From Coffea arabica (lineage: Eukaryota; Streptophyta; Magnoliopsida; Gentianales; Rubiaceae), in assembly GCF_036785885.1 (NCBI RefSeq), contig NC_092329.1, positions 3,658,001 to 3,722,000 of the forward strand: DNA of 64,000 bases, in the 5' to 3' direction. Made by a program: the position numbers and the translations under genes. The stretch's first letter is position 1. Every line of letters begins with the position of its first letter. Below the pieces are notes generated by a model. The model saw nothing but the letters and a program-made list of their open reading frames with translations, ran no database searches and was not told the DNA's origin. Below, piece after piece: positions 34,924 to 47,168 of this stretch.

Positions 34924-37439
34924 TTATTGATTAACACTTGAAGTATTGGTAGTTGTTGCACTCGAATAACGAAGAGGAGACAATTGCATTCTGCGAGTCT
35001 TCATCCGTTGAAAACGCTGCAATATTTGCTCATTTTCAATTGTTGCAAAAATATCCTTCTCGATGTATACAACCAAACAGTCATTCATCCACTCGTCTCC
35101 CATTTTGTTGCGCAAATCAGTCTTGACAATATTCATTGCAGAAAATACTCTTTCAACAGAAGCAGTCGCAACTGGTAGAACTAATGCCAACTGGATCAGA
35201 CGATAAACCAATGAAAAAACTGTATTTTTACCAGTTTTAACCATTTGTTGAGCAAGACTTCCCAAATCTCCAACTTCTGAAAATTGAGGATCGCGTTGCA
35301 CATTATAAATATAATTTCGAAGTTGAGACTCAAGATATAAATAATCGTTACTTGAGAAGTCTTCAGGATATAAATCAGCAAGACGGAGTAGTTTCTGCAC
35401 ATTGAATTGAGAGAAATAACTTTTTGGATCAAGACATGCTATGCAACTAAGCAATTCCGTGCTAACTTTCGAGAAACGATTATTCATCTCTTGTATAATT
35501 AAATCAACAACCTGACATCACAACAATAATAAAATTAATAACTAAGAAAATCTGCTAACAAGTAACAAATGTAATGAAATAATAATTTCAAAAATAATAC
35601 CTCACAAAAAATTTCCACGCGATAATGATGAAAATTAGTGATGGTTTGACCTCTGCGACTGCGCCTGACATTGCCACGGATTGCTATACTGTCTTCCATA
35701 TCAATCACGGGAATCATATTCAACTCACAAAAATTGTTGACTTCATCTAAAATTATATGCCATCCCTCTTCCCTAAAGTCTTGCAATTGAGATTTCATAG
35801 TATCAATCAAACTCATGGCTTGGACAATATTTTGATCCCTTTGTTGCAAAACAAGTGACAAGTCATTTGTGATTCCCAATAAATACTTCATCAGGTGCAA
35901 TGCAAAAACAAACTCATAATCATTCATTCTATCAATCAAACCCCTGGCCATACCTCTATTGTCAGAAGTGGTGGCATCATCTTGTATATTTCCCAATATT
36001 CCAATCACCGAAGCCCACATAGAGGATAGACGAAGTAATGTTAGATAGTGTGATCCCCAACGAGTATCCCCTGGTCTTGCTAAACTAGTTTCTTGATTTT
36101 TGCCTTTTCCACTAATAATATCTCCACTGTCTAAAAGTGTAACAATCTTATCATGTTCTATTTGTCTTAATTGATCTCTCCTTTTACATGATGCTCCAGT
36201 TAAATTGACAATCATAGAGACATAGACAAAGAATTCACTGACAATGATATTTCCCTTAGCAACAGCAACAATAACTAACTGGAGTTGGTGAGCAAAACAG
36301 TGAATATACATCGCATAGGGATTTTCTTGTAATATAAGGGCCTTCAAACCATTGAACTCACCTCGCATATTTGAAGCTCCATCATATCCTTGACCTCTCA
36401 ATTTGGATAATGATAATCCGTGTTGCGCGAATAAAGAATCAATTGCATCTTTCAAACAAAGAGATGTGGTGTCAGACACATGTACAATTGCAAGGAAACG
36501 TTCAATCACACGCCCTTCTTTGTTCACATATCTCAAAACAACTCCCATTTGCTCTTTCACTGAACTGTCTCGAGACTCATCAACTATTAGGGAAAAATAA
36601 TTGTCTCCAATATCATTGATTATAACACTTGTGATCTCTGAGGCACAAGCATGTGCCAGATCTTTTTGAATCATTGGAGAAGTTAGTTGATTATTTGCAG
36701 GAGCATTTTGATTTACAACCTCAAAAATCTCAGTATTTCGCTGGCTATACCACTCAAACAATTCAAGAAAATTGCCTCTATTTGAAGAACTAGTTGACTC
36801 ATCATTTCCACGAAAAGCCAATCCTTGCTTCAAAAGAAAGCGGGTCACATCCAGAGCAGCAGTTAAACGGGTGCGATATGCAATATCTATTTCGCGCCCA
36901 CAAGATCGTAGCACATTTGACACACTATGCCTTTGATCTTGAAAACTTTCAAACTGTATTCTAGCATCATTATGGCAACTATTCACAGCTCCAATATGTT
37001 CATTAAATCTTTCCATTGCCTTTTTCCAATTATTGAATCCCGTTTTTGTAAAGGCATCCTCTGCATATCGACCTCGCTTATTTTGTGTTTTGAAAAGAAA
37101 GCACCAAAAGCAAAACGCCGCATCTTTCGATATGCTATACTCTAACCATACAAACTTTTGATACCAACTATCTTGGAAACTTCTATGTTGTTTACCAAAT
37201 GATGTTTTTGGATACATATGGCCAATCGGTTGGCAAGGTCCCCTAGTCAAATACTCTCTTCGGACATGGTCTCGAAGAGAAATATCAAATTTCTCAACTG
37301 ATTTTCGTAATCCCGGATCACTAACAATATCATTTAAATTCAATTCCACACAAGATTGATTTTGAACTGGTTCACTAATATTAGGCTCATTTGAAGATTC
37401 ACCACTACGGACTCGTTTAGGTTTAAAGAATCTCTCCAT
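34924..37439 (-). CDS. hAT transposase (TTF-type zinc finger, DUF4371, hAT C-terminal domain)
   Basis: Two exons, 37439-35601 and 35511-34924, separated by an 89-bp GT-AG intron in phase 0, giving 808 aa with no interruption. The protein starts MERFFKPKRVRSGE. A TTF-type zinc-finger-like region follows at about 85-165 (QKFVWLEYSISKDAAFCFWC). The DUF4371 catalytic core contains LIVDESRDSS and RGQGYDGASNM, which hold candidate catalytic Asp residues, and the CxxH motif IHCFAHQLQL. The C-terminal dimerisation region is PVATASVERVFSAMNIVKT, then MNDCLVVYIEKDIF. This layout is that of plant hAT transposases annotated as zinc-finger MYM-type protein 1-like. The protein would cut and paste this element. 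It may still be active, given the intact frame and exact target duplication; expression is unknown. Confidence 0.92.
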
Positions 37440-38148
37440 TTTTTGTCACAATTAAATAATTGTGGTTAAATTCAATAAAATTATGCAATTCAATAATCAA
37501 TTAATTTAAAATTCATATAAATAATTCTTTAATTTAATAATAAATTCATATTACTTATATTTCTCAATTTATAAAATTCATTATATAAAATTATCAAAAA
37601 GTTAAAATAAGGTACAACTAAATACCCATATAATCTCTAATTCAATCTCATAAAATTTTGAATTTATATTTACATTCAAAATTTCTAATTCACATAATTA
37701 ATTCTTAAAATTTCAAATATAAAACTAACAAAATTTAAAAAACTAAATACAACCTAAAATCTATACAATTTCTAAACTAATTTCTAATTTAAATTTAATA
37801 TCATTAAATTTTTTAATGTAATCTTTCAAATTCTTAAATTACATTAACATAAACTAAATAAAAATTAATCTTAATCAAATTAATATCAAGATACTCAAAA
37901 TTCAAAAATAATTTAAACATATAATTAACAAAAATATAAAGATGAATATTGTAATTTAAACCAAAAAACTAACCTAAAAGATTTATGTGAATGGAATGGT
38001 GGAGAGTTTGAGTCTTGGAGCCTTGAATTGAAGGCTTGAAGCAGGATGGTAGAATCTCAACTGAAGCTTCTTGGAGTTCTTGGAGCCTGGCGTCTTCTTC
38101 TTGGAGTTGGAGTCTTGTTTGCCCTTTGGCACTGGCGGCGTGCTTTTG

Positions 38149-38499
38149 CATCAGATGAAGCCTTAGGGCTTCATCTGATGTATTTTTTTTTGCCCTAAGG
38201 CTTCATCTGATGTATTTTTTTTTGCCCTCATTATACAAAACGACGTCGTTCCACTAAAAGTGAAACGACGTCGTTTTGTATTTAGAGGGCAAAAAAAAAA
38301 ATTCAAAATGAAATGGGTCATCTTCTTCCTCAGCAGTCAGTACAGCAGCGGCTTTCCAGCTCTTCTTCACTTCCTCTGCAGCATTTATGGAGCCCTGGAG
38401 GATGGTAGATCTGGATCACCGTGGGGGGGCTGGGCTGGCCGCCGGAATCCCCTATATATAGGGGGTTTTCCGGCGGCTTGGGGGGGGCTTAAGCCCCCA
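38149..38499. repeat. Palindromes and direct repeats in the hAT right end
   Basis: 38149-38180 is an inverted repeat with arms catcagatgaagcc. 38166-38228 holds two direct copies of a unit with ggcttcatctgatg followed by a T run and gccct. 38224-38290 is a long inverted repeat centred on ctaaaag, with inner arms atacaaaacgacgtcgtt and only one or two mismatches. 38438-38476 is another with arms gccgccgga around a TATA core, and 38482-38499 is a G-run/C-run palindrome. Subterminal repeats in hAT elements usually bind transposase; here that is inferred. Confidence 0.75.
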
Positions 38500-38842
38500 C
38501 CAGCCCCCCTTAAATCCGTAGCTGCTCACCGGTGACCCTTGAGGTCCCAAGTTCGAATCTCCGCTCTACTGGATTCCTCCGCGCACTTATCGTGTTCGGG
38601 TCGGGTTGAGACGCCGGCTCAGGCCGCAGGCGATTAGTCGGGCCCCGTAAGGATTGACCCGGACACCCCTGTGTCGACAAAAAAAAAAGTAAAGAAGAGA
38701 AATCCATATAATTTCCATTCATTAATTGCTGTTACATAAGCCCAAAGAAATTCTCTCTCTAAGAGGCAGCCACCATCCCTTTAGCATTCCTCAATTTCTT
38801 AGAAATATCTTGAAAATTTTTATTTTCCTTAATTTCCATTAA

Positions 38843-38996
38843 AGGCCTTGTTTGGATTGTTATTTTTAGAATTTTTTGTAAGAGAATATGCTGTATGAAT
38901 TTGGTGTATTTGAGGTAAAAAAATAATAATTGATAAATTTGTTCACCGAAACGTAAATTTTTTTTTTCCTGCAAAAAACCACAATCCAACCAAGGT
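38843..38996. mobile_element. Tourist-like MITE, 154 bp, TSD taa
   Basis: Left terminus aggccttgtttggattgt; reverse complement of the right terminus accttggttggattgt. It is flanked by taa on both sides (38840-38842 and 38997-38999), matching the 3-bp target duplication of PIF/Harbinger elements. The interior is AT-rich without coding capacity. Confidence 0.7.
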
Positions 38997-39497
38997 TAAT
39001 CTGTAACTCCAACATGCATGTGGATCATGGATGGTATAGGCTGATGGCTTTTTGAAGCAGGCCTTATCCTAAACCTGCTGCCCCAATAGAATAAAAGCGT
39101 TTGGCAGTGTTGTGTGTGGGCCTCTGAGGCCATGGCCCATGGCTGCAAGTGAAAAGCATGCGCGTCCCGACACTCCCAATTGGCCCAATAGTGCTCATTA
39201 GATTCCGTGGGGCATATTCGCAACCACCACGATTCTCTGCATTTACACGACAAGCAGTCTACTTTTTATATAAGAAAAAAAAATATAAAAATTAAAGTTG
39301 AAAGAGTGATAGCACAATTAAACACAATTAAATACTAAACAGCACAATTAAACACGCAGTGGAAAAAATCGAATCCGGACAGTTAGTTGATGACAAATGC
39401 CCTCAACTTCTTGGAGACTCAAAAGCCAAATAATACACAAATTTGAGTCACAAAAATTAGCCACCAGGGCTGGAAATCAAACAAACACTAGACTATA

Positions 39498-39646
39498 GCT
39501 TGTTTGGATTACTATTTTTTTTTCTTCAAAAAAGTTTTATATTTTTCGTAAACATATTTTTTAATTATTTTTTCCTCATATACATCAAATTCCTAAGACA
39601 TCTTTTTTTTTATAAAAATTCAAAAAATAACAATCCAAACAGGCTC
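39498..39646. mobile_element. MITE of the gtttggatt-terminus type
   Basis: Left terminus agcttgtttggattactatt and reverse-complemented right terminus agcctgtttggattgttatt form an inverted repeat over about 20 bp. The length is about 149 bp. A clear target duplication was not seen. It belongs with the other small elements in this stretch. Confidence 0.65.
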
Positions 39647-40224
39647 TAAGAATAGCAGAATAATAATAATAATAGTGGCAGTAGTTTAGACAATTAAAAA
39701 TCGTATGGATTAGGATTTTGACCCTTGTAAAACTTCGGGCATTTCGCACAAGTATTTGCAATATCCGACATTAATTCCTATCATTCATAAGACTATAACT
39801 TTGATCGATCTGGTTGTTTAAGAGCCTAGAGAGTGATGATTTGGCTGTCATTGTAATTTCTTGGCTTACATCCAATTAAGCGAGATACATTAAACTCACC
39901 AAGTGATCTATAATCTTTGTGAAAACTTTACAATAGTAGGTTGATGGTGCATAACTTCGATCGATCTGGTTGTTTAAGAAGCTAGAGAGTGATGATTTGG
40001 CTGTCATTGTAATTCCTTAGCTTACATCCAATTAAGCGAGATACATTGAACTCACCAAGTGATCTTATAATAGATACTTTATTTGTGAAAACTTTAGATT
40101 AGTAGGTTGATGGTGTATAATTTTTGCATGAGCATGTAAATATAACAAAATAGTGGTCATTCTTACTGCATCTCCCTTCTTTTTTTTTTTTGTTCAACTG
40201 TAAATATATGAAACTACCATCTTA

Positions 40225-40396
40225 ATATTTTTGTTTCGATTGTAAGTTATTTGAGATATTTTTACTGTAACACTTTTTGTGATGTGATGTATGTGAGATG
40301 AAAAGGTAATTGAGAAGGTAAAAAGGTGTATTGGAAATTGTAATGATGATGTAAGCAAATATATTTGGGGAAATAAAGGCCAATCCAAACAAACCA
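40225..40396. mobile_element. Tourist-like MITE, 172 bp, TSD tta
   Basis: The left end contains tttgtttcgattgtaagtta and the reverse-complemented right end tggtttgtttggattgg. It is flanked by tta at 40222-40224 and 40397-40399. The interior is AT-rich with gatgtgatgtatgtgagatg. No coding capacity. Confidence 0.65.
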
Positions 40397-40688
40397 TTAT
40401 TTCTTAACAAAAATTGAAGACTTTAATATATGATAAGATTAGTAGTCTAATATTATCCCTTGTTTGATTCATTTTTATACATGAAATTAATCATCCGATG
40501 GAAATAATCTAATAGATAAATTAATCCGTGGTTTTATATATTAGCAATTTGATGGGATAAGTAAATGTCATGACATTTAATATTTGTTGAATTTCAGTAA
40601 CATAAAAGAAATTACCAATATGAAATATCAAATGAATAACCCAAGAAATTATAGGTAGGATAATCTCAATAATCTCTATATAATTATA

Positions 40689-40853
40689 TGTGTTTGGATT
40701 GCATATTATTTACATCTTATTTATACGAATTAATTTACTTATATTATCAACATATTTTTTCAAACATCTTTTAAACTTATATATATCATGTCAAAAAAAT
40801 AATACAATATTTTTTAAAAAAATTATTTCAAATAATCTCCTATCCGACATAAA
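40689..40853. mobile_element. Worn MITE with gtttggattg terminus
   Basis: The left end starts gtgtttggattgcatattat. The right end, read as reverse complement, is a diverged gtttatgtcggat followed by an agattatttg block. The inverted repeat is weak and no target duplication is clear, so the boundaries are approximate. Confidence 0.4.
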
Positions 40854-41110
40854 CTGAAAGCCATCGTTAGCCATTTTATCCAAGAACCAGATGTGCCCGA
40901 CAAACATCCGAGGACGAAATCTTAAAACTGCACATTACGGAAGCAGTCAATTCGGATTGTGATCAAACCGAGGCAACTTAAAACACCTCACTGCTGATTA
41001 AAAAGCAAAATAAAAGTACTACTACTACTACTACTACACTTGTAAACCAAGCACAACAGCATCGGAAGGAGAAAGAGAGGGAGAAAAAACCAGCTTGCCT
41101 ATTGGTCTTC

Positions 41111-41685
41111 TGAGGAGGCTCACCTCGGCCATCCCGCATGCCCGAGGTGAATTCACCTCGTCCCTCATCAGAGCTCGTCCGCGTCTCGGGGTTATCCCCT
41201 AAGCTCGGCTAAATCCCTAGTCTACCGGGTAGGTGATCTCGGCACCTCCACCTCAGCTGCACGCTGATGATGTCAGGACACCTGACATCACCCGGGCTCA
41301 GTGTGCTTTATCTGAAAAGCACTGTTGCACTTAATGGCTACTGCAAAGGACTCCTCGTCACCCTGTCCGGGCGGCTACAGTGTCAGAGTCAGGCCATCTG
41401 ACAGGGAGCAGAGCCGTAATGGCAGGACATGGGTCCCACCGGCATAAGACCTCCGTCCTGCCTTCCACTCTCACTCTATAAATACCCCACACACTCCCAA
41501 CAAGTAAGACACACTGTTCATTCTCATATACTATTATCTTTCTCGTTCTCATACTAACTTAATCGTCGGAGTGATACCAGGGGAGAAGCCCCGCCATCCA
41601 CTTCGGCCACGAGGATACACCTCACCTCAACCCAGAGAGGTCTGATTTAGGTCGGTCCAACTACCCGCCAAAAATCGCCTCTTCA
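41111..41685 (+). repeat. 5' LTR of the Tat gypsy element
   Basis: 575 bp, TG...CA. It contains a TATA box (tctataaatacc) near 41484, consistent with the element's own promoter. It is followed directly by the primer-binding site. Confidence 0.95.
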
Positions 41686-41721
41686 ATTGGCGCCGTCTGT
41701 GGGAACGAGATTACTGCTAAA

Positions 41722-44700
41722 ATGAGATCCACGCGCTCCAGAAGCGGAAGAGTTCCCTCAACTGGGGCTGGGCAGACATCCGGAGCCCAGCAAGATCGCA
41801 TCTCTGAGGAACATGGGTCCCAAAGGACCCAGCCCAACAATGAGGAGGCCATCGCCAAGATGGCCGAGTTTGTCACGGACAACCCCAACATCTTTGAGGA
41901 ACTAGGAAGGTACCTCAAGAGGCAAGGAAAAGAAAAAGCCGAGTCTTCCAAGAGGAGACCGACGAAGTCCCCTGAAGTGCCCTCAGGCGAGGACTCCGAC
42001 GAGGGGCGCCTCTCTCGGAGTACCTCCAAGCGCGCCTCCTCCAAGGCGACCTCTAAGATTGCCTCCATCTCCCGGGCATTTTCCCGAGGACTGCTAGGGA
42101 AACGCGCCGAGGATCCACCTCGGCTCCCCGGGGGCCTAGCTACTGACTACATGAGGGCTCCGCCCTTCACTGATGACATCAATGGGGAGATGGTGCCCCC
42201 AAACTTTAAGCTTCCAAATTTGCACACCTATGACGGCCGAGGTGACCCCGAGGATCACCTCCGTGCCTTCATCTCCGCATTCCACTCTACTGCGTCCCCG
42301 ACGCCGTGATCTGTCGGGCTTTCCCCATCTTCCTGCACGGGACCGCCCGGAAGTGGTTCTGGAGTTTAGAACCGGGGAGCATTTCCTCCCTGGATGAGCT
42401 GATAGACCGGTTCATCCACCGCTTTGTGTCGTCTCGACCAATAACAAAGACTTCAGCTTACCTCTTGAACCTGCAACAGGGTCAGGGCGAGTCACTTCGC
42501 TCGTAAGCCCAAAGGTTCAACGAGGAGAATGTACAGATACCTGACCAGAACGAGCAGGTAACTATTGCTGCCTTCACCAACGGGTTAGTAGCAGGGATCT
42601 TTAACACCGAAATCCATCGGCAGTACCCCCGTACACTCCGGGAGCTCTGGGAAAGAGTGGACCAGGGAATCCGAAATGAAGATGTAAATCGCATGAAGCG
42701 AGAAGCCCAAGCATCTCGTACGGGGCAAGATCCCCGGAGGAGGAAAGACACTGGCCGAGGTGAACCAGGCCCAAGTGGCACTTCAAACCAACCCCGAGAC
42801 CGCCGAAGTGTCTTCGACCGGATCGTGAAAGGCAGATCGTCCACCTCGGACGCCGAGCTGACGCCCCTCAATTCGAGCCGGACCCACGTCCTGGCTGTGA
42901 TGAGGCAGAATCAGATCGGCCGCAACCCTCCCGAAATTCCGGGGAGGAGAGTTAAGAGGAACTCGAACCTCTACTGTGCCTACCACCGTGATGTAGGGCA
43001 CGAGACTGAAGACTGCAATGACCTGAAGCGGGAAATCGAAAACTTGATCCGGCAGGGATACCTGAAACAATTCGTCCGCAAGGATGGAGGCTTCAACCGA
43101 AGCGTCTCCCACCGGGAGAACCGGGGCCCCCGCCGCGACGACCGACGGGACACGAACATGCATTGCCGAGGTCCCGAAGACCTTAGGGAGAACAAGCAGC
43201 CCCCACGCGATGGCTCACCGGGCTACGGCCCCAACATCGCCGGGGTGATCAACACCATCGCGGGAGGACCAACGGGAGGAGACAGCCAGAACTCCCGGAA
43301 GCGGACCTACCGCCAGGCCGAGATGGAGGTGGCCGAGCCGAGCTCTCGGCTGTCCGAGGTCATCACCTACGGTCCCGCTGACCCCGTTCCTGCGGCCTCC
43401 AGCAATCACGAGGCTCTTGTGATTGAAGTCCTCACCAACAACTACGTAGTCAAAAAGGTCTACGTAGACCCCGGAAGCTCGGTAGACGTCTTGTACTACC
43501 GGACTTTCGAAAGTTTGAAACTGACCAGGGAGCAACTCACTCCTGTCAGGACTCCCCTCGTGGGATTCGGGGGACACGTCGTCCACCCGGAAGGCATGTT
43601 GACCTTGGTGGTAACAATCGGGCGTCATCCACGCTGCCGAACTGTGCCTGTCAGTTTTGCGGTGGTCAAAGCAGACTCCCCCTACAATATGCTGATAGGT
43701 CGGCCCACGCTCAATGCCTTGAGAGCCGTATACTCCACCTACCACTTGAGATTTAAATTCCCAACATCTGCGGGGGTGGCCGAGGTAAGCAGCGATGTGG
43801 GCGCCGCCCGGGAGTGCTACCTCGCCACCATTCAAGCAGCAGTCACCTCCCGGCCCTCACCGAGGTCAGAAGAAAAGAGGCCAGCGGTCCTCTCCATAGA
43901 CTGCATCGACCCTCAGAAGGCAGAAGAGCCCAACAGGCTGGAGCCCGGGGATGAGGTGGAACTGGTGGTCGTGGATGAAGCGAAACCTGACCAAGTGGTC
44001 CAAGTAGGGGCGGGACTCCCCCCACCCCTGAAAGAAGAAATGATCTCCCTGATCAAAAACCACCGAGACGTCTTCGCGTGGTCCGCGGATGAAGTGGTCG
44101 GAGTGCCACCCGAGCTCATGACTCACCAACTCAACGTTGACCCGCAGGCCCGACCTGTGCGACAGAAACGAAGGCACTTCGGCCCCGAACGTAGCCAAGC
44201 CATATCGGATGAGGTCGACAAACTCTTGCCGGCCAAGATGATCCACGAGGTCCAATATCCCACCTGGCTGTCCAATCCAGTCATGGTAAAAAAGGACACC
44301 GGAGGATGGAGAATGTGTGTCGACTTCACCGACCTCAACAAGGCCTGCCCCAAAGATTGCTATCCTCTGCCGAGGATAGACGCCCTCGTCGACGCTGCGA
44401 TGGGGTATGAAATCCTCTGCTTCCTAGATGCCTTCAAAGGGTATCATCAAATAGGAATGAGTGAGGAGGACCAAGAGAAATCGGCGTTCTATACCGACCG
44501 AGGTACTTATTGTTACACTACCATGCCCTTCGGGCTAAAGAACGCCGGGGCGACCTACCAAAGGCTGATCAACCGACTCTTCCAGAATCAGATCGGCCGC
44601 AATGTGGAGGCCTATGTGGATGACATCCTCGTTAAAAGCCTCGCCACTTCATCCTTTCTAGCAGACGTGAGGGAAGTCTTTGGTGTCCTGCGAGACTCGA

Positions 44701-47168
44701 GTATGAAGCTGAATCCCAAGAAGTGCGTCTTCGGCGTCACCTCGGAAAAATTCTTGGGGTATCTGGTTTCCCACCGGGGAATCGAGGCCAACCCCGACAA
44801 GGTGAAAGCCATTCAGGACATGTCCCCACCTCGGAACATCCGAGAAGTCCAGCGGCTAAATGGACGCCTGGCCGCGCTGAATCGCTTCCTGTCCCAATCA
44901 GCTGAGAAAGCTCTGCCCTTCTTTAAGGTGCTCAAGAAGGCTGATCAGTTTGCCTGGACGGAAGAGTGCCAGGCTGCTTTCGACAAACGGAAGCAATACC
45001 TCCATCACCTACCCACTCTCGCTTCACCTCGGCCCGAGGAGAAGCTCTACCTCTACCTCTCCGCAGCTGATGAGGCCGTCAGCGCTGTTCTTATCCGGGA
45101 CGAGGGCATCCAAGTGCCCGTCTACTATGTCAGCCGAGCTCTCCGCGGACCGGAGACCCGATACACTCAGGTGGAAAAACTGGTGTTGGGGCTAGTTCAC
45201 GCCGCTCGGCGGCTGAAGCCCTATTTCTTGGCTCATCCCATATCCGTCAGGACCGACCAGCCTCTCCGACAGATACTGGTTCGACCCGAGGCCTCCGGGC
45301 GCCTCACTAAGTGGGCCGTCGAATTAGGGGAGTACGACCTGTCGTATGAGCCGCGCACCGCCATAAAAGTTCAAGCCTTAGCCGACTTCTTGGCCGAGCT
45401 CACCTTCACGGAAGGTCCAGAGTCCACCTCTTCCCTTGCCGGGGTGAACACCCCATCCATGTGGACATTGTATGTGGATGGATCCTCTAATGGGGACGGC
45501 AGCGGAGCTGGACTTCTCCTGGAAGGACCTCAGGGAGAAGTGTGCTCTTACGCCCTCCGCTTTGGCTTCCCAGCCACCAATAATGAAGCCGAGTACGAGG
45601 CCTTAATCGCTGGACTCCAGCTGGCCCGAAGGCTCGGCGCACAACAAATCCACGTCCGCAGTGACTCCCAACTCGTCGTACGCCAAGTCCTTGGTGAGTA
45701 TGAGGCCAAGGATGAGACCATGCAACGATACCTCTCCAAAGTACACCAACTTACCGCGTACTTCGAGTCCTTCGAAATCCAAAGAATACCCCGTTCCCAG
45801 AATAAGCGAGCCGACGCCTTATCCCGGCTGGCTTCTACGTCATTCTCTGACCTCAACAAAACTGTCTTAGTGGAAGTCCTGAGTGAACCAGGATACGTGG
45901 AAGAGGTGGCCTGCCCCGTGCACTCTGAAGAATCATGGATGACCCCGTTCATCCTTTTCTTGGGTCAAGGAGTCCTCCCTGAAAACCGAGCCGATGCGAG
46001 AAAAATACAACGCAAGGCGGCTCGGTACGCTCTCCGCGAGGGAGAGCTGTACAAACGTTCCTACCTCGGCCCATGGCTGAGGTGTGTCACTCCCGAGACA
46101 GGACGCCACGTCCTCCAAGAGATCCACGAGGGCTTGTGTGGAGCTCACGTCGGCCACAGAATGCTAGCCAAGAAGGCTTTGCTTCTTGGATATTTCTGGC
46201 CTTCAGTTCGGCAAGACGCCCAGGACCTCGTTCTCGGCTGCCCTTCCTGCCAGGTCCACGCACCCGAACATCACCAGCCCACAAACTTCATGGTTCCCAT
46301 CACTTCACCCTGGCCATTCGAGCAATGGGGGACAGACATCATAGGTCCTTTCCCCCGAGCCGTCGGGGGTCATACCTTCCTGGTAACCGCGGTGGATTAC
46401 TTCACCAAATGGGTTGAATCCGAGCCTCTGAGGACCATCACCGGGCTGGCAATACAAAAATTCTTTTGAAAATGCATCGTCTGCCGCTTCGGCATACCTC
46501 AGGTGATCATCTCGGATAATGGGAGGCAATTTGCCGAGAACCCCTTTAAAATTTGGTGCACAAACCTTGGCATCAAACAACATTTCACTTCGGTAGGCCA
46601 CCCCCAGGCCAACGGCCAAGCAGAAAACTTCAACCGAACTCTCTTGCATGGCCTCAAGACTCGACTACACCAAGCTGGAACATCTTGGGTCGAAGAACTC
46701 ATTAGTGTCCTTTGGTCTTATCGGACCACGCCGAGGTCGGCCACGCAAGAGACCCCCTTCTCTTTAACATACGGAGCCGAGGCTGTCATCCCTGCCGAGA
46801 TCCTTACCCCCAGCCCTCGGCTCGCAGCCTATGCAGCCGAGGTGAACGACGAAGAAAGGCAGTTGGATCTCGACCTCGTCGATGAGCGAAGGGACCTCGC
46901 CTCAGCCCGGATAGCTTCCTACAAGAGCACAGTGGCACACTACTACAATGCCCGTGTCAGGCACCGTCGATTCCAGCCTGGAGACTTGGTTCTGAGAAAA
47001 AACTCAGTCAGCCGAGCTGAACCGCAAGGGAAACTATGCCCGAAGTGGGAAGGCCCTTACCGAGTTGTGGAGTCTGACCTCAAGGGATATTGTAAACTGA
47101 GCTACCGAGATGGCTCATTAGTGCCGAGGTCTTGGCACGCCGAGAACCTCAAAATGTATTGTGCTTGA
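41722..47168 (+). pseudogene. Gag-pol region of the Tat gypsy element (fossil)
   Basis: Parts in order: gag (about 41.7-43.2 kb) with a zinc-knuckle-like CAYHRDVGHETEDC; aspartic protease (about 43.4-43.8 kb) with VDPGSSVDVLY; reverse transcriptase (about 44.2-44.9 kb) with YVDDILVKS; RNase H (about 45.0-45.9 kb, including LYVDGSSNGDGSGAG); and integrase (about 46.0-47.2 kb) with an HHCC-like zinc region and the catalytic core. The order RT-RNaseH-IN identifies Ty3/gypsy. The presence of a second, cellular-type RNase H is typical of the Tat lineage. The region has about two or three breaks and is treated as a fossil. Confidence 0.9.

Larger units (their letters stand above)
34774..38524 (-). 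mobile_element. hAT transposon, whole-looking, with perfect 8-bp TSD
   Basis: This 3,751-bp element is flanked by ctcaccgg on both sides (34766-34773 and 38525-38532), the 8-bp duplication of hAT elements. The ends start cagggacggagcc on the left and cagctacgga on the right (reverse complement), so the terminal repeats match imperfectly. It encodes a full-length transposase on the minus strand across one intron. The right 350 bp contains several palindromes and direct repeats that may bind transposase. It sits inside a SINE, so it is younger than that SINE. Confidence 0.93.
34735..38690 (+). mobile_element. tRNA-derived SINE, split by an hAT insertion, with 15-bp TSD
   Basis: The SINE occupies 34735-34773 and 38533-38690, about 197 bp without the insertion. 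It has an A-box-like tggtccagcggtag and, across the insertion, a B-box-like agttcgaatct, the two parts of an RNA polymerase III promoter derived from a tRNA. The body ends in gtgtcgac followed by a run of A. Perfect 15-bp target duplications aaagaagagaaatcc flank it at 34720-34734 and 38691-38705, as expected for target-primed reverse transcription by a LINE machinery. The hAT element entered between the boxes. The SINE family name is not known to me. Confidence 0.9.
38706..41110. other. Intergenic DNA rich in small MITEs
   Basis: No gene is recognised. Besides the MITEs listed separately (38843, 39498, 40225, 40689), 39794-39950 and 39951-40123 are a tandem duplication of about 160 bp with the shared block gatgatttggctgtcattg. 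(ACT)n occurs at about 41017-41038. The last ~70 bp before 41111 is probably the original upstream or 5' UTR sequence of the DUF21 gene, now separated from it by the gypsy element. Confidence 0.5.

Noticed and set aside
42980-46700. Many minus-strand frames opposite gag-pol
   Set aside because: Shadows caused by the GC-rich coding strand; none has a recognisable domain.
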